Notes: generated by a model from the letters alone, not told the origin. A DNA stretch of 64,000 nt from Patescibacteria group bacterium (GCA_018061025.1 JAGOUY010000007.1:1-64000); one strand, 5' to 3'. Shown: positions 49,606 through 58,816, numbered from the stretch's first letter. Made by a program: numbers and translations.

Positions 49606-49986
49606 ATGTCTAGTGGTACGCGTACGGATGGTGCGGTGGGCGAGCAGGGAGTCGGAGCTTCTTCTGCTCAGAGCGACCTCAAGGATGAGGTGGTCGTGCC
49701 CAGTCTTTCGGATGAGGAATGCGCGCTCGTTTCACGTGTTTATGTGGAATTTGATCTTTGGATGCAGAGTATGGGGATGACCTGTCCCAATGCTTTCTGG
49801 TTTGGTCTGTTGTTGGGGCGTGCAAGTGGCATGATCCCTGATGCAGTTTTGCCCAACACTCCGCCCAGTCCGCTCGTTGATCGCGGCGTTCTCCGTCTTT
49901 CCGCTCTTCTCCATCAGTATTTGCCTGGCTTGCGTGCATTTCAGGTTATGAAAGTGCTCTATTCCCTTGTCAGCAAGGCTAAGTAA
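49606..49986 (+). CDS. Hypothetical protein with strong Shine-Dalgarno
   Basis: A 126-aa protein of unknown family. The start is clear: AAAGGAGGCG 6 nt before ATG. The N-terminal ~30 residues are Gly/Ala/Ser-rich and probably disordered; the rest is helical with aromatic residues (YVEFDLWMQSMGM, FWFGLLLGRA, residues ~46-72). Two Cys (~39 and 60). CGCCT (49583) can pair with AGGCG in the Shine-Dalgarno, so initiation may be controlled. Monocistronic. Confidence 0.62.
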   Translation: MSSGTRTDGAVGEQGVGASSAQSDLKDEVVVPSLSDEECALVSRVYVEFDLWMQSMGMTCPNAFWFGLLLGRASGMIPDAVLPNTPPSPLVDRGVLRLSALLHQYLPGLRAFQVMKVLYSLVSKAK

Positions 49987-50059
49987 CTCGTCCCTTTTCT
50001 TTGCTCTTCCCTGAGCCCCTCTTTCTCTATTCCATGATATGCTCGTGGCCTGAAGAGAG

Positions 50060-50596
50060 ATGTCTATGAACCTGATTTTTATCTATGGGCCGGCGGCGGT
50101 TGGCAAGTTGACGGTGGCAAAAGCGCTTGAATCTTTGACGGGTATCCCTTTGGCGGATAACCATAGTTTGTTGAACCCGGTGGCCAAGGTGTTTGGATGG
50201 GATCATCCAGAGCGTGAACGGTTAGGGCGTCAATTTCGTTTGGAGTTTTTTCAGGCGGCTGCGCGAGCGAATAAGAGCATGATTACGACCTTTGGTGGAG
50301 GTGGGCAAACGTTTGATGATTTTATCCAGGAAGTGATACAGATCGTGCAGGCGGAAGGCGGCAAGGTCTTATTTGTGCGTTTATTTGCTCCAAAGGAAGT
50401 GTTGTTTGATCGGGTACGCCATGATTCGCGGGCTCATCATGCGAAAATGCGGACCGTGGAAGAACTCGAGAATAAAATCATAAAAACACCCGACGTGTGT
50501 GCGCGGGCGTTGGTGGGGGAGCATTTAGAGATTGATTCCTCGGCTCATTCACCAGAAGAGATGGCGAAGATGATCGTCTCTCATTACGGATTATAG
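50060..50596 (+). CDS. P-loop kinase-like AAA family protein
   Basis: A 178-aa nucleotide-binding protein. LIFIYGPAAVGKLTVAKALE is a Walker A motif (GPAAVGKLT), as in small nucleoside or shikimate-type kinases; a Walker B-like KVLFVRLFAP follows at ~97-106, and an Arg-rich DRVRHDSRAHHAK lid. The phosphate acceptor is unknown. Two nearby ATGs (50060, 50066) are possible. It converges with, and overlaps by 6 bp, the small minus-strand gene 50591. Confidence 0.8.
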   Translation: MSMNLIFIYGPAAVGKLTVAKALESLTGIPLADNHSLLNPVAKVFGWDHPERERLGRQFRLEFFQAAARANKSMITTFGGGGQTFDDFIQEVIQIVQAEGGKVLFVRLFAPKEVLFDRVRHDSRAHHAKMRTVEELENKIIKTPDVCARALVGEHLEIDSSAHSPEEMAKMIVSHYGL

Positions 50597-50770
50597 CTTT
50601 TCTGCTTGGATGCGGGCGCGGATTTCTTCTTGATGGGCTTCATCAAGTTTTTGCATGAGATCTTGTGTAGAAGCGAGTTGGTTATGGGAGATCGCTTCCA
50701 GCTTTTTTTGGAATTGGTGGTAGAGTTCGGTGATTTTATCGATAAGGGACGTATTTTGGTCGTCTGACAT
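50591..50770 (-). CDS. Small helical protein (59 aa)
   Basis: A short gene, easily missed for its length: ATG at 50770, stop TAA at 50591. The peptide (starting MSDDQNTSLIDKITELYHQF) is helical with heptad-like Leu/Ile spacing, rich in Gln, Glu and Lys, and looks like a short coiled coil; it has no Cys, TM or signal. Codon use resembles neighbouring genes. Its own transcription start would be in the 75-bp gap to miaB. Function unknown. Confidence 0.55.
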   Translation of the reverse strand: MSDDQNTSLIDKITELYHQFQKKLEAISHNQLASTQDLMQKLDEAHQEEIRARIQAEKL

Positions 50771-50844
50771 AGATGGGCATAGTATAGCGAGTCCCAGGCT
50801 TGTTGGCTATAACGAATTATGGTAATTAACGTTCGTATTCACCC

Positions 50845-52173
50845 ATGTCCTCTCCCACCTTTTATATCACCACCTTTGGGTGCCAGATGAATAAGAATGA
50901 CAGCGAGCGTATGGCGGGTCTTTTGTCGTCGCTTGGATTTGTGACAACGGAGGATGAGGCGACGGCGGATGTGGTGCTGATCAATACGTGTAGCGTGCGC
51001 CAATCGGCGGAGGATCGGATTTATGGGGCGCAGGAAAAGTATTTGGAATATAAAAAGACCAAGCCAAACATGATTGTGGCGGTGACGGGATGTATGCCGG
51101 GGCGTGATAAGGCGCGGGTGTTTAAGAAGCGTTTGCCAGCGACGGATCTCTATTTCCCTACGCCAGACATGGTGCATTTGCCACGCTGGATTTCGGAATT
51201 GCGACCTGAACTCGTGAATTCAGCTTCTTTGGAGGAAGATTATTTCAAGATCCATCCGCATCGCGTGCCATCGGTCCAAGCATTTGTCACGATCCAGACG
51301 GGATGTAACAAATTTTGTACGTATTGTGTGGTGCCGTATGCGCGTGGGTTGGAGCGGAATCGACCAGTAAAAGATATCTTGGAGGAGTGTCGTGAGTTGG
51401 TGGCGCATGGAGTCCTCGAGATTACTCTTCTGGGTCAAACGGTTAACTCGTTTAAAGCGACCGATCCAGAATCGTTCTCGCAAGAGAATCCCTACAAAGA
51501 TCACTTTGCCGCGTTACTCTGGGAGATCAACCAATTAGAAGGACTACAGCGTTTACATTGGACGGCAGCTCATCCCTTATCCATGACGGATGAGGTTATT
51601 CATGCCCTGACGTTGCCGAAACAAGTAAATTATCTACACCTACCAGTGCAGTCGGGAAGTGATGAGGTGTTGCGTCGGATGAATCGGAAATATACGCGTG
51701 AGCAATATCTCGAAGTGATTCGTAAAATTAAGACTGCGCGTCCTGGAGTCGCTTTGGGCTCGGATATCATCGTCGGCTTTTCTGGAGAGACGCCGGAGCA
51801 ATTTGAAGAGACGCTTACGCTCTATCGTGAAGTGGATTTTGATATTTCTTATAATGCGCAATACTCGATCCGGTCTGGAACGTTGGGGATTAAGTTATAT
51901 GCGGATGACGTGTCGAAAGAAGAGAAACGTGATCGCTGGGATCGCATCCAAGAAGTGATGGAAGAGGTTGCCATGCGTAAAAATCAAGCCTTTATTGGCA
52001 AAACCGTGTCCGTTTTGATTGATAAGGTGGCGCATGGGTTTGCGAGCGGGAATACGTTTGAGATGAAGTTGGCGCGCTTTCCGTCTACGGATGAGGTATT
52101 GATCGGCAAGATTATCGAGATGGAGGTGAAGAGTGTGAAAACGTGGGTGTTGGAAGGGGAGAAACGCGTATGA
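50845..52173 (+). CDS. miaB: tRNA-2-methylthio-N6-dimethylallyladenosine synthase
   Basis: A 442-aa radical-SAM methylthiotransferase. FYITTFGCQMNKNDSERM opens the UPF0004 domain with Cys ligands at Cys~13, Cys~49 (NTCSVRQ) and Cys~83 (TGCMPG); CNKFCTYC is the radical-SAM cluster motif (C-x3-C-x2-C); a TRAM domain ends the protein. Adds the 2-methylthio group to i6A37 of tRNAs reading UNN codons. Its TGA overlaps the miaA ATG, so the two steps are coupled. Confidence 0.96.
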   Translation: MSSPTFYITTFGCQMNKNDSERMAGLLSSLGFVTTEDEATADVVLINTCSVRQSAEDRIYGAQEKYLEYKKTKPNMIVAVTGCMPGRDKARVFKKRLPATDLYFPTPDMVHLPRWISELRPELVNSASLEEDYFKIHPHRVPSVQAFVTIQTGCNKFCTYCVVPYARGLERNRPVKDILEECRELVAHGVLEITLLGQTVNSFKATDPESFSQENPYKDHFAALLWEINQLEGLQRLHWTAAHPLSMTDEVIHALTLPKQVNYLHLPVQSGSDEVLRRMNRKYTREQYLEVIRKIKTARPGVALGSDIIVGFSGETPEQFEETLTLYREVDFDISYNAQYSIRSGTLGIKLYADDVSKEEKRDRWDRIQEVMEEVAMRKNQAFIGKTVSVLIDKVAHGFASGNTFEMKLARFPSTDEVLIGKIIEMEVKSVKTWVLEGEKRV

Positions 52174-53060
52174 AGTTGCCACGTATCGTTTGTATTGTGG
52201 GGCCAACATCTTCAGGCAAGACAGCATTAAGTTTAAAATTAGCAAAGCAATTTCAGTGCGAAATTATTAACGCAGATGCGAGACAGCTTTATCGAGGGTT
52301 TGATATCGGAACGGGAAAACCCGATACGCTCGCTCTCTCCGATATCCCGCATCATCTCTTTCAAGAAGATCCGACCAAGCAACTTACGGTCACAGAATGG
52401 CGTGATAAAGCGTTAACTTGTATTCATCAGGTTATTGGTCGTGGTCATGTTCCTATTCTTGTTGGTGGAACGGGTCTGTATATACAGGCTCTTGTCGATA
52501 ATTTTTCTATCCCGGAAGTTCCTCCTAACGAATCGCTGCGCCAAGAGCTCTCGGTATTATCTTTGTCTGTGCTTGTCGAGAAGCTTCGTGAGATTGATCC
52601 AAATGCGTCAGAAGTTGTTGATATGCAGAATCCTCGACGGGTGATGCGAGCCCTAGAAATCGTCCTCTCGACGGGTAAATCCCTCATTGAACAGCGACAG
52701 AAGGGTGAACCTCTTGTTGAAGCGTTGCAGATTGGGATTGAGCGTACGCGTGAAGAGTTGTATGCGCGGGCTGATAAGGCGGTTGATAGAATGTTGGAAC
52801 ATGGTTGGGCAAATGAGGTGAAACAGTTGCTCGCGCAGGGCGTGACGAAAGATGTCCCTGCAATGTCAGCAATCGGATATCGGGAATTGGTTGACGTAAT
52901 AGAAGGACGGACAGTGCTTGAAGAAACTGTGCTGCTTATTAAGCAATATACGAGGAATTATATTAAACGGCAGGTGACGTGGTTTAAGAAGGATGAGAGG
53001 ATTGTGTGGGCAAAGGATGAGGGAGAGGCGATGCAGTGTGTATCTGATTGCTTGGGTTGA
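52170..53060 (+). CDS. miaA: tRNA dimethylallyltransferase
   Basis: 296 aa from ATG 52170 (ATGA overlap with miaB). CIVGPTSSGKTALSLKLA is the P-loop; INADARQLYRGFDIGTGKP, HHLFQ, VGGTGLYIQAL and SAIGYRELVDV match MiaA. Makes i6A37, the substrate of MiaB. A tRNA-modification operon. Confidence 0.96.
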   Translation: MKLPRIVCIVGPTSSGKTALSLKLAKQFQCEIINADARQLYRGFDIGTGKPDTLALSDIPHHLFQEDPTKQLTVTEWRDKALTCIHQVIGRGHVPILVGGTGLYIQALVDNFSIPEVPPNESLRQELSVLSLSVLVEKLREIDPNASEVVDMQNPRRVMRALEIVLSTGKSLIEQRQKGEPLVEALQIGIERTREELYARADKAVDRMLEHGWANEVKQLLAQGVTKDVPAMSAIGYRELVDVIEGRTVLEETVLLIKQYTRNYIKRQVTWFKKDERIVWAKDEGEAMQCVSDCLG

Positions 53061-53095
53061 CCTTTTTCTCTTCTCCCTTCACGATATACGTATCT

Positions 53096-53509
53096 ATGGC
53101 ATATTGGCTTTTGAAGACGGAACCTGAGGAATATTCTTGGGAACAGCTCCAGGCGGATAAGAAGACGGCTTGGACGGGGATCCGGAATTTTCAGGCGCGG
53201 AATAACCTCCGAGAAATGAAGGCGGGTGATTTAGCATTTATCTATCATACGGGGGATGACAAGGAGATCCGTGGGATCGCGAAGATTGTAAAAGAAGCGT
53301 ACGAAGATCCGACGGCTGAGGCAGGGGATTGGGCAGCGGTTGAGATTGAGGTCGTACAACCTGTGGCGCGACCAATTGGCTTAGAAGAAATTCGCAATAC
53401 GCATAACTTGGCCGTGATGCCGGTTGTGACGCACGCGCGCTTATCCGTTCATCCTGTGACAGAGTCACAGTGGCGGGATGTGCTTAAGTACACGAAAACT
53501 TCTTTATGA
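53096..53509 (+). CDS. EVE domain protein
   Basis: A 137-aa EVE (PUA-like) protein from ATG 53096. YWLLKTEPEEYSWEQL at the start, GIRNFQARNNLREMKAGDLAFIYHTGDDKEIRGIA and AVMPVVTHARLSVHPV (positions ~33-66 and ~108-123) are the family core. EVE domains read modified bases (e.g. 5-methylcytosine) in DNA or RNA; free-standing ones are house-keeping or nucleic-acid quality proteins. Overlaps the next gene by ATGA. Confidence 0.93.
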   Translation: MAYWLLKTEPEEYSWEQLQADKKTAWTGIRNFQARNNLREMKAGDLAFIYHTGDDKEIRGIAKIVKEAYEDPTAEAGDWAAVEIEVVQPVARPIGLEEIRNTHNLAVMPVVTHARLSVHPVTESQWRDVLKYTKTSL

Positions 53510-54237
53510 TCCGTCATGCTGTTATTTTGGCGGGAGGGAGCGGGACGCGATTGCGGCCTGTGACGCTTGAGATTCCGAAGCCATTAGTTCCTGTTCAAGG
53601 GTTGCCGATTGTCTCTTGGCAGGTGCGTTGGCTTGCTCGGCACGGAGTGGAAGAGGTTACCGTGGTAATTGCTCCTCGTTGGCGACAGCAGTTTACGCGT
53701 TGGGCGGAAGAACTCATGAAGGAAGTACCCGTTAAAATTGTTTTACATGAAGAGTCGGAACCGATGGGGACGATGGGGGCGATGGTGCATCACTTACGTG
53801 ATCGTTGGACCGAGCCTGTTCTTGTGACGAATGGTGACGAACTCAAGGGTCTTAACTTGTCTGTATTGGTTGAAAAGCATCTTCAATTAAAAGCACAAGA
53901 TCCTCAACATGCCGTTACCTTGGGACTTATCCGTGTCTTTAATCCTTCGGATTACGGTGTCGCAGAAATGGAGAATGACCATATCGTAAAATTTCACAAT
54001 AAACCTGCCCATCCGCCGACAAATCTCATTAATTCCGGTCTGTATATTCTTGAACCGTCGGTACTCCATGAAGTCGATCGTTCAAAGAGTTTTTTAATGT
54101 TTGAAGAAGACTTATTTCCTCTTTTGGCTAATGCGCGTCGATTAGGAGGCGCGCCACTTGAGGGTCTTTGGTATGACTGTGGGACGTTGGAACGCTGGGA
54201 GAAGGCGATTAAGGAGTGGAAAGAGCCTGAAGTTTAG
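53506..54237 (+). CDS. Mannose-1-phosphate guanylyltransferase-like NDP-sugar pyrophosphorylase
   Basis: A 243-aa nucleotidyltransferase. HAVILAGGSGTRLRPVTLEIPKPLVPV is the signature loop (residues 4-30), then GTMGAMVHHL, VLVTNGDELKGL (metal Asp), FNPSDYGVAEME, LINSGLYILEP and GLWYDCGTLERWEKA. Similar to GDP-mannose or UDP-sugar synthesising enzymes. Coupled to the EVE gene; its last 29 bp overlap the convergent 54209 gene. Confidence 0.88.
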   Translation: MIRHAVILAGGSGTRLRPVTLEIPKPLVPVQGLPIVSWQVRWLARHGVEEVTVVIAPRWRQQFTRWAEELMKEVPVKIVLHEESEPMGTMGAMVHHLRDRWTEPVLVTNGDELKGLNLSVLVEKHLQLKAQDPQHAVTLGLIRVFNPSDYGVAEMENDHIVKFHNKPAHPPTNLINSGLYILEPSVLHEVDRSKSFLMFEEDLFPLLANARRLGGAPLEGLWYDCGTLERWEKAIKEWKEPEV

Positions 54238-54832
54238 TTTCTGGGAGCGGTCTATAATCTTTCTCCCAAGTTGTATCTGATGTTTGAAGGTATCCTCTTT
54301 TCTTTAAAATAGGGCCAAATAATTCGAGCCAGCGTTGTGTCGTAAGGGGTGTTTTTGTGGTCATGCCTGGCTCCATGGTGATTTTGTGGTGTACGGTTTT
54401 ATGTAAGCGTCCTGCATCAGTTGCTAGAAGATCAACCATCTTTTCCCATAATTGTACTCCAATCCCATCTCTTAACAGGGGTTCGTCCCCAGGTTTTTGG
54501 ATGAACGTTCTCGCTTCTTGTGATTTGTGATGAGGGTAACCGGAGATGGTTAGCTCTCCAAATAAAAGAGCGAGGCTTTCTCTGGGTGAGTTAGGATGTA
54601 ATATGCGGAAGATTCTTTCTATTGATGTACATCCCTTTGTGTCCAGGCCTTCTTCCGTGTCTTCGGTTCCAAGCAAGAGGAACGTTTTCCCGCGAATTCT
54701 GACGAGTTGTTCGCATGATCGTTTGATGTGAGCAGGTTTATTTGGTGCTTGTTTTTTCCAAGTAAGCTCTGTAAGGGATAGCTCCTCGAATGATTTTATG
54801 TTCGTTTCATTATTGGCGAAATTTTCGTACAT
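54209..54832 (-). CDS. Hypothetical protein
   Basis: A 207-aa soluble protein with no recognised domain. Mixed composition, two Cys (about 40 and 68), no TM or signal. It follows the CYTH-like gene (54836) by 3 nt on the same strand, so the pair is probably an operon. The gene's 3' end overlaps the end of 53506 by 29 bp on the opposite strand. Confidence 0.55.
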   Translation of the reverse strand: MYENFANNETNIKSFEELSLTELTWKKQAPNKPAHIKRSCEQLVRIRGKTFLLLGTEDTEEGLDTKGCTSIERIFRILHPNSPRESLALLFGELTISGYPHHKSQEARTFIQKPGDEPLLRDGIGVQLWEKMVDLLATDAGRLHKTVHHKITMEPGMTTKTPLTTQRWLELFGPILKKRGYLQTSDTTWEKDYRPLPETKLQALSTP

Positions 54833-54835
54833 AGC

Positions 54836-55468
54836 TTAGGATCGTTTGATCTCTAATAAAAATTTTCTCACATCCTCCTCTGTTCCGTAAAATCTCCAGT
54901 CATCTTGGTTTGTCAGTCGTGTGCAGAACTCAATAAAGGCTTCTCGGTCTGGCCATAGAGGGATATCGAGCGTTTTTGCTAATTCATTTAGTTCTTGTTG
55001 ATCTTTTTTGAGATGGAGTTCGTCAGACATCTTTTCTAGTTCAAGATAGGCGAGTCCGCTTTTGCTCGAGACGATGGAAGCGGTTATATCATCTCGTACG
55101 AAGTTTTCGGTGAAGCGGGAACCCACTTTGTGAAGCATATTCAAAGATCCGATGACGCGGGCGAATTGGGCGAGGGTTTCTGGGGAGACAGGGGTGCTGA
55201 TTTCGCGCCGATCGTGGGCGTGGACTCCGCCTAATTTGACCACGATTTCTGCTTGTCCGTTTGTGATCCGGCAGCGGATATCTGTTTCTTGAGGAGCGGC
55301 GATGTCTGTATCTTCTGCAATCCGTCCAACAATCCCAAACGACATGAGCATGGTGCGATGGGTTTCATTTTTCTTGGCGAATCCTTGTTTTAGCAAGGCT
55401 TCTCGTACCCGATCTTTTTGAGGTGAGGTTAGTTCGCCACGTAGTTCGAGTTCAATGGGATGAGGCAT
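54836..55468 (-). CDS. CYTH-like triphosphate tunnel protein
   Basis: A 210-aa protein. IELELRGELT gives the ExExR-type N-terminal motif, DIRCRITNGQAEIVVKLGGVHAHDRREIS the basic beta-strand series lining the tunnel, and LAYLELEKM the ExE strand. These fit the CYTH superfamily (adenylate cyclase class IV / thiamine triphosphatase / inorganic triphosphatase). Specific substrate unknown. Divergent from 55530; first gene of a two-gene operon. Confidence 0.78.
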   Translation of the reverse strand: MPHPIELELRGELTSPQKDRVREALLKQGFAKKNETHRTMLMSFGIVGRIAEDTDIAAPQETDIRCRITNGQAEIVVKLGGVHAHDRREISTPVSPETLAQFARVIGSLNMLHKVGSRFTENFVRDDITASIVSSKSGLAYLELEKMSDELHLKKDQQELNELAKTLDIPLWPDREAFIEFCTRLTNQDDWRFYGTEEDVRKFLLEIKRS

Positions 55469-55516
55469 AGCGTCCCTGATAGCCTAAGCACTCTCCCCAC
55501 GAGCGTCAACCTGGGC

Positions 55517-55522
55517 TATACT
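55517..55522 (+). promoter_or_regulatory. -10 element (TATACT) for the 55530 gene
   Basis: TATACT, GTGTCGC, then ATG (7-nt gap): another predicted leaderless start. Confidence 0.6.
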
Positions 55523-55529
55523 GTGTCGC

Positions 55530-56735
55530 ATGTCTGCTCGTTTGTTGCGTGATGCGTTCTTTGGCAAATTACCTGTCACGGCTGATGGGTATCAGGTGAT
55601 ATCGGTTGCTTCTAAATTTGAATCAGGTGCAAAGGCTCGCATGCCCGTTGAGTTTGAGATTTTGTTTGCGCAGGATCCTGCGTATCGCGAAGAGATTGAG
55701 AAGTTGTTGGATCTTGGATATGTTATCGAAATTCATCGTTTAGTCCGTATCCCCCAAGAAGTGCAGAATGCCGTTGAGAGCATTGCGCGCATGAGCCAGG
55801 AAGGAACAGTGGGACCTTGGGTAGCGCGTTTATTACAGGAGGGCGATCGACCAACGTTTACTGAACGAGAAGTTGAAGCAGCGAAACGCCGGGGCGTGTC
55901 TTTGTATGAGGAGGTTGAGCGAATATTTGCCCAGCGGTATGCGTATAAACGAATTGCGCTACGAGATCCTCAACAAATTGGGATAGATGCATTTCAGCAA
56001 GCGTTTTTCTTGCGTTTAAATGACTCGTTATCTTCCCATATCTTAGAATACGGAAAGAGGAGAATCTTAGCGGAAACGAGTCTTCCTCAAGCCGCTTCGT
56101 GGATACAATCCTTCCTCCTCTTTTTTTGTGCAGGACTATTTGTTCAGATGTTGGGGAGTTGGGTCGGAATGCTTGCGTACGTGTCTACGCTTGTGATTGG
56201 TGGGGTGTGGGAAGAGGGTATAGAGGTATGGGCATTGCGGCGTGCGGGATATACGGGACGGCAGGTGTTTCGTCGTGCGGCAGGGCTTGCCGGCTACTTT
56301 GTTGTGGCGAGTGGGGCTGCTTGGTTTGTCCAGATGTTGGTGGAGCAGGGGCGGTTTGGACTGGGTGGGTTTATCTTTGGACTGGCGGTAAGTATTTTGC
56401 CGATTAGGTTTTTCCTGCGTGCTTTGCATGGGTTCCGAGAGCGTTTTCTGTCTTTGCAGCAGGCGGGCAAATTACGTCCGTTTGAGCGAGTAGGCTGGAG
56501 CCTGGCTTGGAAGGAGTATGCGTTTCATCCCGCCAAGATTGCCGCTTTGGTGACTGTGGGGGTGATTCCATTTCTCTCTTTTCTTTTCTTTAGCGCTTTT
56601 CCCACCTTTGTTCATAATGGATGGCTATTGGTTTTTCTCCTTCTCTTGGAACTATTTGTCACAAAAATAGCGATTATGGTTTTTTCTGTCTGGCCGTATG
56701 TGGGAGGGAGGGGGTATAGGCAATTTTCTGCTTGA
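55530..56735 (+). CDS. Multi-TM membrane protein with N-terminal soluble domain
   Basis: A 401-aa protein, family not recognised. Residues ~1-185 are soluble and mixed alpha/beta; residues ~190-400 hold five or six TM helices (about 195-230, 250-275, 290-310, 340-365, 375-398) with short loops. No metal, P-loop or peptidase motif is apparent. It precedes lepB by 46 nt but each has its own start-proximal promoter. Confidence 0.65.
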   Translation: MSARLLRDAFFGKLPVTADGYQVISVASKFESGAKARMPVEFEILFAQDPAYREEIEKLLDLGYVIEIHRLVRIPQEVQNAVESIARMSQEGTVGPWVARLLQEGDRPTFTEREVEAAKRRGVSLYEEVERIFAQRYAYKRIALRDPQQIGIDAFQQAFFLRLNDSLSSHILEYGKRRILAETSLPQAASWIQSFLLFFCAGLFVQMLGSWVGMLAYVSTLVIGGVWEEGIEVWALRRAGYTGRQVFRRAAGLAGYFVVASGAAWFVQMLVEQGRFGLGGFIFGLAVSILPIRFFLRALHGFRERFLSLQQAGKLRPFERVGWSLAWKEYAFHPAKIAALVTVGVIPFLSFLFFSAFPTFVHNGWLLVFLLLLELFVTKIAIMVFSVWPYVGGRGYRQFSA

Positions 56736-56769
56736 GCCGGTCTGGCTCGACGAAGGCGTGAAAATGGGG

Positions 56770-56775
56770 TAGTCT
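56770..56775 (+). promoter_or_regulatory. Candidate -10 element (TAGTCT) for lepB
   Basis: TAGTCT with a 6-nt gap to the lepB ATG fits the leaderless pattern, though the hexamer departs from TATACT at two positions. Confidence 0.35.
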
Positions 56776-56781
56776 ATTCCT

Positions 56782-57393
56782 ATGTCGTTACCCCCCTTAT
56801 CGTCTTCCGAGCAGCCTGCGGATTCCCCAGATATTGGGAAAAAGAAGGTTTTAGGTGGGCTTCTGGAGCTGATCCAGATCGTCGTTATTTCCGCGGCGAT
56901 CGTGATCCCGCTCAGAACCTTTTTGGTGCAGCCCTTTTACGTGAAAGGTCAGAGCATGGAGCCAAATTTCTATGACCATGAGTATTTATTTGTCGATAAG
57001 CTCACGTATCGCCGACAAGCCCCTCAGCGAGGTGAAGCGGTTGTGATTCGTTACCCCTTAGATCCGAGCGAGTTTTTTATCAAGCGCGTGATTGGATTGC
57101 CCGGTGAGACCGTAGAGGTGACGAACGGGAAAGTACGCATCTATAATAAAGAGTATGAAAATGGCTTTGTGCTTGACGAACGCACGTATTTAGATCAAGA
57201 CTATACGCCTTTAACGGACACGAAGACGTTGAAAGATGATGAGTACTACCTCATGGGGGATAATCGAGCCGCGAGCCTTGACTCACGTAGCTTTGGCCCT
57301 GTAAAGCGTTCTTTGATCGTCGGTCGTGTGTGGGTACGTGCCTATCCGTTTGATCGTTGGAAGCATTTTGATCCTGTTTCATATACTCAATAA
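56782..57393 (+). CDS. lepB: Signal peptidase I
   Basis: A 203-aa type I leader peptidase. One TM helix (~33-52, IQIVVISAAIVIPLRTFLV), catalytic Ser in KGQSMEPNF, catalytic Lys in FFIKRVIGLPGE, and the YLMGDNRAASLDSRSFG box. Cleaves signal peptides of the many exported proteins in this window. Separated by 4 nt from hisS. Confidence 0.96.
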   Translation: MSLPPLSSSEQPADSPDIGKKKVLGGLLELIQIVVISAAIVIPLRTFLVQPFYVKGQSMEPNFYDHEYLFVDKLTYRRQAPQRGEAVVIRYPLDPSEFFIKRVIGLPGETVEVTNGKVRIYNKEYENGFVLDERTYLDQDYTPLTDTKTLKDDEYYLMGDNRAASLDSRSFGPVKRSLIVGRVWVRAYPFDRWKHFDPVSYTQ

Positions 57394-57397
57394 TCCT

Positions 57398-58816
57398 ATG
57401 CCAAATAAACCAAAGCCTGCTGCCAAGAAAGCGCCTGCTAAGCCATTTCAACCCGCTGCCCAGCCTGCTCCCGGTGGTGCTCCGTTGCCCCCTCCCTCCT
57501 TACCAAACAAGAAGTCTACGCCTGCTATCCAACTCATTCGTGGAATGCGTGATTTGTTGCCCGTTGACCAAGTCTACTGGAAGCGTATTTCGGATGTGAT
57601 TGAGGCGACGGCCAAGGCCTATGCCTATGATCGGTTGGATACGCCCATGGTAGAGGATCATTCCTTGTTTTTGCGTGGGGTTGGGAAACAGACCGATATT
57701 GTTGAGAAAGAATTGTTTACTTGGGAATCCGCGGGGGGAGAGCAGATTGCGCTTCGTCCGGAAGGAACGGCTCCAGCTATTCGTGCGTACATCCAGCACG
57801 GTCTCTGGAATCAACCTCAGCCCGTAAAATTGTGGTACCAGGGACCAATGTTTCGCTATGATCGTCCCCAAGCCGGGCGCTTTCGCCAATTTTTTCAAAC
57901 AGGGTTTGAATGTATCGGAGAAGCCGATGCGGTTGTGGATGCGCAGCTTATCATCATCTCCTGGAACATTTTGAAAGCCTTGGATTTGGATCCGGTTGTA
58001 CGTGTGAATTCGTTAGGCACGCCAGAATCGCGAGCGAATTATAAAGCGGCTCTTGTTAGCTACTTCCGTTCTAAGAAAAATCGCTTATCTGAAGAAGATA
58101 AAAAGCGTTTGCTTAAGAACCCATTGCGTTTGTTAGACTCCAAAGATCCTGCCATGGTCGAACTGAAGGCAGAAGCCCCTCAGATTGTGGATTGGTTGGA
58201 TGAAGAATCAAAAGCGCATTTTACCCGTGTCCTTGAATATCTTGATGAGGTAGGTGTGCGCTATGAGCTTGATCCATACCTCGTACGCGGTTTGGATTAC
58301 TACACCAAGACCGTGTTTGAATGGTATGCCGAGAGCGATGATCAGGATTTAGCTCAATCAGCGCTTGGTGGTGGTGGTCGGTTTGATGGGTTGGTGGAAG
58401 TTCTAGGTGGTCACCCTGCGCCTGCGGCTGGATTTGCGCTTGGATTAGATCGCATTGCTTCTCGTTTAAAAGAACGTGACCAAAGTGCGACGGCTCCTTC
58501 GTTTGTGCCTTCTAGTATGGCACCGGTGGATGTGTTCTTGGCTCAATTGGGTGATGTGGGAAAGAAAAAAGCCCTGGCTTTGTTTGAAGAATTTCGTCGT
58601 GCGGGGATCTTGATCGGTGAAGCGTTTAGCAAATCTTCGATTAAAGCCCAGATGGAGCTCGCCAACCGTCGTGGAGCCAAGTGGGCGATTGTGGTCGGGC
58701 AAAAGGAGGTATTGGATGGAACGGCGATTATCCGTGATATGGATGCAGGCACCCAGGAAATCGTGGATGCGAAGAAAGTGGTGCATGAAGTGAAGAAGAA
58801 GTTGGGATTGACCTAG
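57398..58816 (+). CDS. hisS: Histidyl-tRNA synthetase
   Basis: 472 aa from ATG 57398. The first ~45 residues are a low-complexity Ala/Pro/Lys extension not found in typical HisRS. Then class II motifs: IRGMRDLLP, motif 2 FRYDRPQAGRFRQF, histidine-specific VRGLDYYTKTVFEW and a C-terminal anticodon-binding domain (VDVFLAQLG...KKALALF). LRPEGTAPAIRAYI holds part of motif 1/2. Likely co-transcribed with lepB. Confidence 0.96.
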   Translation: MPNKPKPAAKKAPAKPFQPAAQPAPGGAPLPPPSLPNKKSTPAIQLIRGMRDLLPVDQVYWKRISDVIEATAKAYAYDRLDTPMVEDHSLFLRGVGKQTDIVEKELFTWESAGGEQIALRPEGTAPAIRAYIQHGLWNQPQPVKLWYQGPMFRYDRPQAGRFRQFFQTGFECIGEADAVVDAQLIIISWNILKALDLDPVVRVNSLGTPESRANYKAALVSYFRSKKNRLSEEDKKRLLKNPLRLLDSKDPAMVELKAEAPQIVDWLDEESKAHFTRVLEYLDEVGVRYELDPYLVRGLDYYTKTVFEWYAESDDQDLAQSALGGGGRFDGLVEVLGGHPAPAAGFALGLDRIASRLKERDQSATAPSFVPSSMAPVDVFLAQLGDVGKKKALALFEEFRRAGILIGEAFSKSSIKAQMELANRRGAKWAIVVGQKEVLDGTAIIRDMDAGTQEIVDAKKVVHEVKKKLGLT

